From: Ignavibacteriaceae bacterium
GTDB lineage: Bacteria > Bacteroidota > Ignavibacteria > Ignavibacteriales > Ignavibacteriaceae
Direction: 5' to 3'
NCBI GenBank assembly: GCA_013388525.1
Contig: JACAFA010000258.1
Coordinates: 1-7,400, forward strand
Length of the DNA stretch: 7,400 nucleotides
The position numbers and the translations under genes were made by a program. Below are positions 5,510 to 7,400 of the stretch, one piece after another. Within the stretch, counting starts at the first letter, position 1, and the number at the start of each line of letters is the position of its first letter. The notes beneath the pieces are model-generated. The model was given only the letters and a program-made list of their open reading frames with translations, made no database searches and was not told where the DNA came from.

Positions 5510-6988
5510 GTGAAAGTTCTTTTTGTCTATCCTGAAACTCCCTTTTCATTCTGGAGTTTTAAAGATGCGCTGAAATTCGTCGCGAAAAAAGTTGCCGAGC
5601 CGCCGCTTGGTTTGATTACCGTAGCAGCCATGCTTCCAAAAGAATGGGAGAAAAAACTGATTGATATGAATATTTCCGCTCTCGAAGATAAACACATACT
5701 CTGGGCTGACTATGTTTTCCTGAGCGGAATGACAATTCATATAAAATCATTCAGAGAAGTAATCAGAAGATGTAACACGCTTGGAGTGAAAATTGTTGTC
5801 GGCGGTCCACTTGCAACAACACAGCACCAGGATTTTCCCGGTGTTGATCACTTCATTTTAAATGAAGCTGAAAATACATTACCGCCATTTCTAGAAGATT
5901 TGAAAAACGGAAATCCAAAACACATTTATTCCTCAGGTGAATTTCCCGACATTACTAAATCCCCTGTTCCGATGTGGGAATTACTGGAAGTGAAAAAATA
6001 TGCTTCATTGTCAATGCAATATTCAAGAGGATGTCCTTATGATTGTGACTTCTGCAGTATAACAATGCTTAATGGAAGAATTCCGAGGACTAAAACGACT
6101 TCACAATTCATCAATGAGCTTGAAAGAATTTACATGCTTGGTTACCGCGGACCAATATCAGTTGTTGATGATAACTTCATCGGGAACAAGAAAAAATTAA
6201 AAAATGAAGTTCTGCCAACATTGATTGAATGGTCAAAGCAAAAAAAATATCCGTTCAATTTCATCACTGAGGTCAGCGTTAATTTAGCAGACGATAACAG
6301 CCTGATGGACATGATGATCGAAGCTGGTTTCAACAGTATTTTCGTTGGCATTGAGACGCCGAGTTCTGATGGACTTTTAGAATGTGGTAAGTCGCAGAAC
6401 TTAAAACGCAATCTTGTATCTTCGGTAAAAACATTACAACAAAAAGGATTTATTGTATCAGCAGGATTCATCGTTGGTTTTGATACAGACTCGCCTTCAA
6501 TTTTTCAGAATCAAATTGATTTTATACAGGATAGTGGAATCGTTTCTGCAATGGTAGGTTTATTGAACGCTCCGAGCGGCACAAAACTTTTCAAGCGGAT
6601 GCAATCAGAAAACAGGCTGCTGGATATGTTCAGCGGAAATAATATGGACGGGCAAATGAATTTTATTCCTAAGATGAATTATCAGCAGTTGATGAGCGGC
6701 TATTCAAGAATTATAAAAACCATCTATTCTCAGAAGGAATATTATCTGCGCGTAAAACACTTCCTTAACAATTATAAGCTGCCATCCTGGAATAAGAATA
6801 AAATTAAGTTTAAAGAAGTAAGAGCATTTATGATGCTGATCTGGCTGCTTGGCACTATTGAGAAAGGGAAAAAATATTTCTGGAAACTATTTGCACTAAG
6901 TCTTTTCAGGCATCCGAATAAGTTTCCACTTGCAATGACGATGGCTGTATATGGTTATCACTTCAGGAGAGTGGCAGCAAGAATTTAA
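5510..6988 (+). CDS. Cobalamin-binding-type radical SAM protein with DUF4070-like C-terminus, 492 aa
   Basis: Iron-sulfur radical enzyme of the B12-dependent class, whose known relatives methylate unactivated carbons (for example the hopanoid methylases HpnP and HpnR). The N-terminal ~140 residues resemble a B12-binding Rossmann domain (LFVYPETPFSFWSF, PPLGLITVAAMLP, VVGGPLA) without the classical DxHxxG. The radical SAM core has the CX3CX2C cluster motif SRGCPYDCDFC (Cys175, 179, 182), then VVDDNFIGN and GIETPS. The C-terminal ~130 residues, ending MAVYGYHFRR, look like the DUF4070 extension. GTG at 5510 is chosen because GGAGA (5500-5504) sits just upstream and homologues begin near MKVLFVYPETP. 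An ATG at 5498 would add four residues but has no ribosome site. The substrate is unknown: no hopanoid or other pathway gene is nearby. Confidence 0.92.
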   Translation: MKVLFVYPETPFSFWSFKDALKFVAKKVAEPPLGLITVAAMLPKEWEKKLIDMNISALEDKHILWADYVFLSGMTIHIKSFREVIRRCNTLGVKIVVGGPLATTQHQDFPGVDHFILNEAENTLPPFLEDLKNGNPKHIYSSGEFPDITKSPVPMWELLEVKKYASLSMQYSRGCPYDCDFCSITMLNGRIPRTKTTSQFINELERIYMLGYRGPISVVDDNFIGNKKKLKNEVLPTLIEWSKQKKYPFNFITEVSVNLADDNSLMDMMIEAGFNSIFVGIETPSSDGLLECGKSQNLKRNLVSSVKTLQQKGFIVSAGFIVGFDTDSPSIFQNQIDFIQDSGIVSAMVGLLNAPSGTKLFKRMQSENRLLDMFSGNNMDGQMNFIPKMNYQQLMSGYSRIIKTIYSQKEYYLRVKHFLNNYKLPSWNKNKIKFKEVRAFMMLIWLLGTIEKGKKYFWKLFALSLFRHPNKFPLAMTMAVYGYHFRRVAARI

Positions 6989-7400
6989 TCAGATTTTTGA
7001 CTTTCTCACTTTCATCTGCACAAGCAAAGCTCCACCGGCTGCTATCAACATTCCGATTCCCTCCTGAAAAGAAACTGCTTCGCCAAGAAATATCCACGCC
7101 AGTATTGCAATTTGGATGAGCATTGTTCCGTTTATAATGCTTGACTCCATTGCAGAAAGAGTCCGAAGAGTAAAATTCCAAATTGTGAATGCAAGTGCTG
7201 TATTAATAACAGCAAGCCAGAGAAGATATAATAAATTCTGAAAGCTAATCGTGGGAAGTCCCTGAAGAATTATTCCAGGTAGTAAAAGAAGAATCGATCC
7301 AATTCCCATACTTATTATGGTTACAACTATCGGATTTATTCTGGCTGAACGGTTGATACTTCTACCAAGCACAGCAGAAGCAGAATTAGCAAGAACACCA
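6989..7400 (-). CDS. EamA/DMT-family transporter, C-terminal part (5' truncated by window edge)
   Basis: Inner-membrane carrier of the drug/metabolite transporter superfamily; members export amino acids, metabolites or drugs, and the substrate here cannot be read. The frame is open to the right edge. The 136 visible residues form the second EamA repeat with about five hydrophobic segments: a partial first one, IVVTIISMGIGSILLLLPG, LLYLLWLAVINTALAF, ESSIINGTMLIQIAILAWIF and EGIGMLIAAGGALLVQM. The typical GE motif (FLGEAVS) near the fourth segment is present, followed by a short basic cytoplasmic tail (KVRKSKI). The GTG at 7372-7370 is internal. The TGA stop (6991-6989) directly abuts the TAA of the convergent radical SAM gene with no spacer. 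Confidence 0.9.
   Translation of the reverse strand, partial: GVLANSASAVLGRSINRSARINPIVVTIISMGIGSILLLLPGIILQGLPTISFQNLLYLLWLAVINTALAFTIWNFTLRTLSAMESSIINGTMLIQIAILAWIFLGEAVSFQEGIGMLIAAGGALLVQMKVRKSKI

Noticed and set aside
6142..6471. 109-codon minus-strand frame inside the radical SAM gene
   Set aside because: Antisense to the intact radical SAM core, with no supporting ribosome site or recognisable product.
7370..7372. GTG as start of the transporter gene
   Set aside because: The frame and EamA-type hydrophobic sequence continue to the window edge, so this codon is internal.

Overview
This 7.4-kb window is an AT-rich bacterial chromosome segment of about nine protein genes on both strands. 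The best taxonomic guess is an Ignavibacteria/Chlorobi-type member of the Bacteroidetes-Chlorobi group. The primary-type sigma factor has the short (~287 aa) form lacking region 1.1 that is usual in this group, and small single-RRM proteins sit beside it. Several genes carry good Shine-Dalgarno sequences (AAGGAG, AGGAG, GGAGA), which argues against mainstream Bacteroidetes, where such sites are largely absent. This placement is inference and no species can be named.

Layout. 1-630 (+): C-terminal half of a RhlE-like DEAD-box RNA helicase, cut by the left edge. 631-923: a gene-free stretch packed with hairpins. It holds a 119-bp element with 15-bp perfect terminal inverted repeats enclosing two REP-like hairpins in opposite orientation, followed by more hairpins with the same TTTA loop. 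924-1441 (-): a likely two-gene operon of a 123-aa unknown protein and a 40-aa lysine-rich microprotein. The ribosome binding site of the first gene lies inside a 9-bp inverted repeat. 1665-2528 (-): primary-type sigma factor. 2529-2903: divergent intergenic region that includes a possible 25-codon leader ORF. 2904-3588 (+): two paralogous single-RRM RNA-binding proteins separated by a clear intrinsic terminator. 3617-5338 (-): a two-component operon, histidine kinase first and OmpR/PhoB-type regulator second. 5339-5509: divergent promoter region with a TTTACA-N5-TTTACA direct repeat. 5510-6988 (+): cobalamin-binding-type radical SAM enzyme with a DUF4070-like tail. 6989-7400 (-): C-terminal part of an EamA/DMT transporter, directly abutting the radical SAM gene tail to tail and cut by the right edge.

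How the genes relate. The left and middle parts have an RNA-metabolism and transcription theme: DEAD-box helicase, sigma factor and two RRM proteins. Such genes are often stress- or cold-responsive in other bacteria, but nothing here proves that. The two-component system is probably autoregulated through the direct repeat upstream of it, which might also influence the divergent radical SAM gene. I see no defence system, CRISPR array, tRNA, rRNA or intact insertion sequence. The most unusual content is the nested repeat element at 675-793 and the possible translational control structures upstream of the 123-aa gene and of the first RRM gene.
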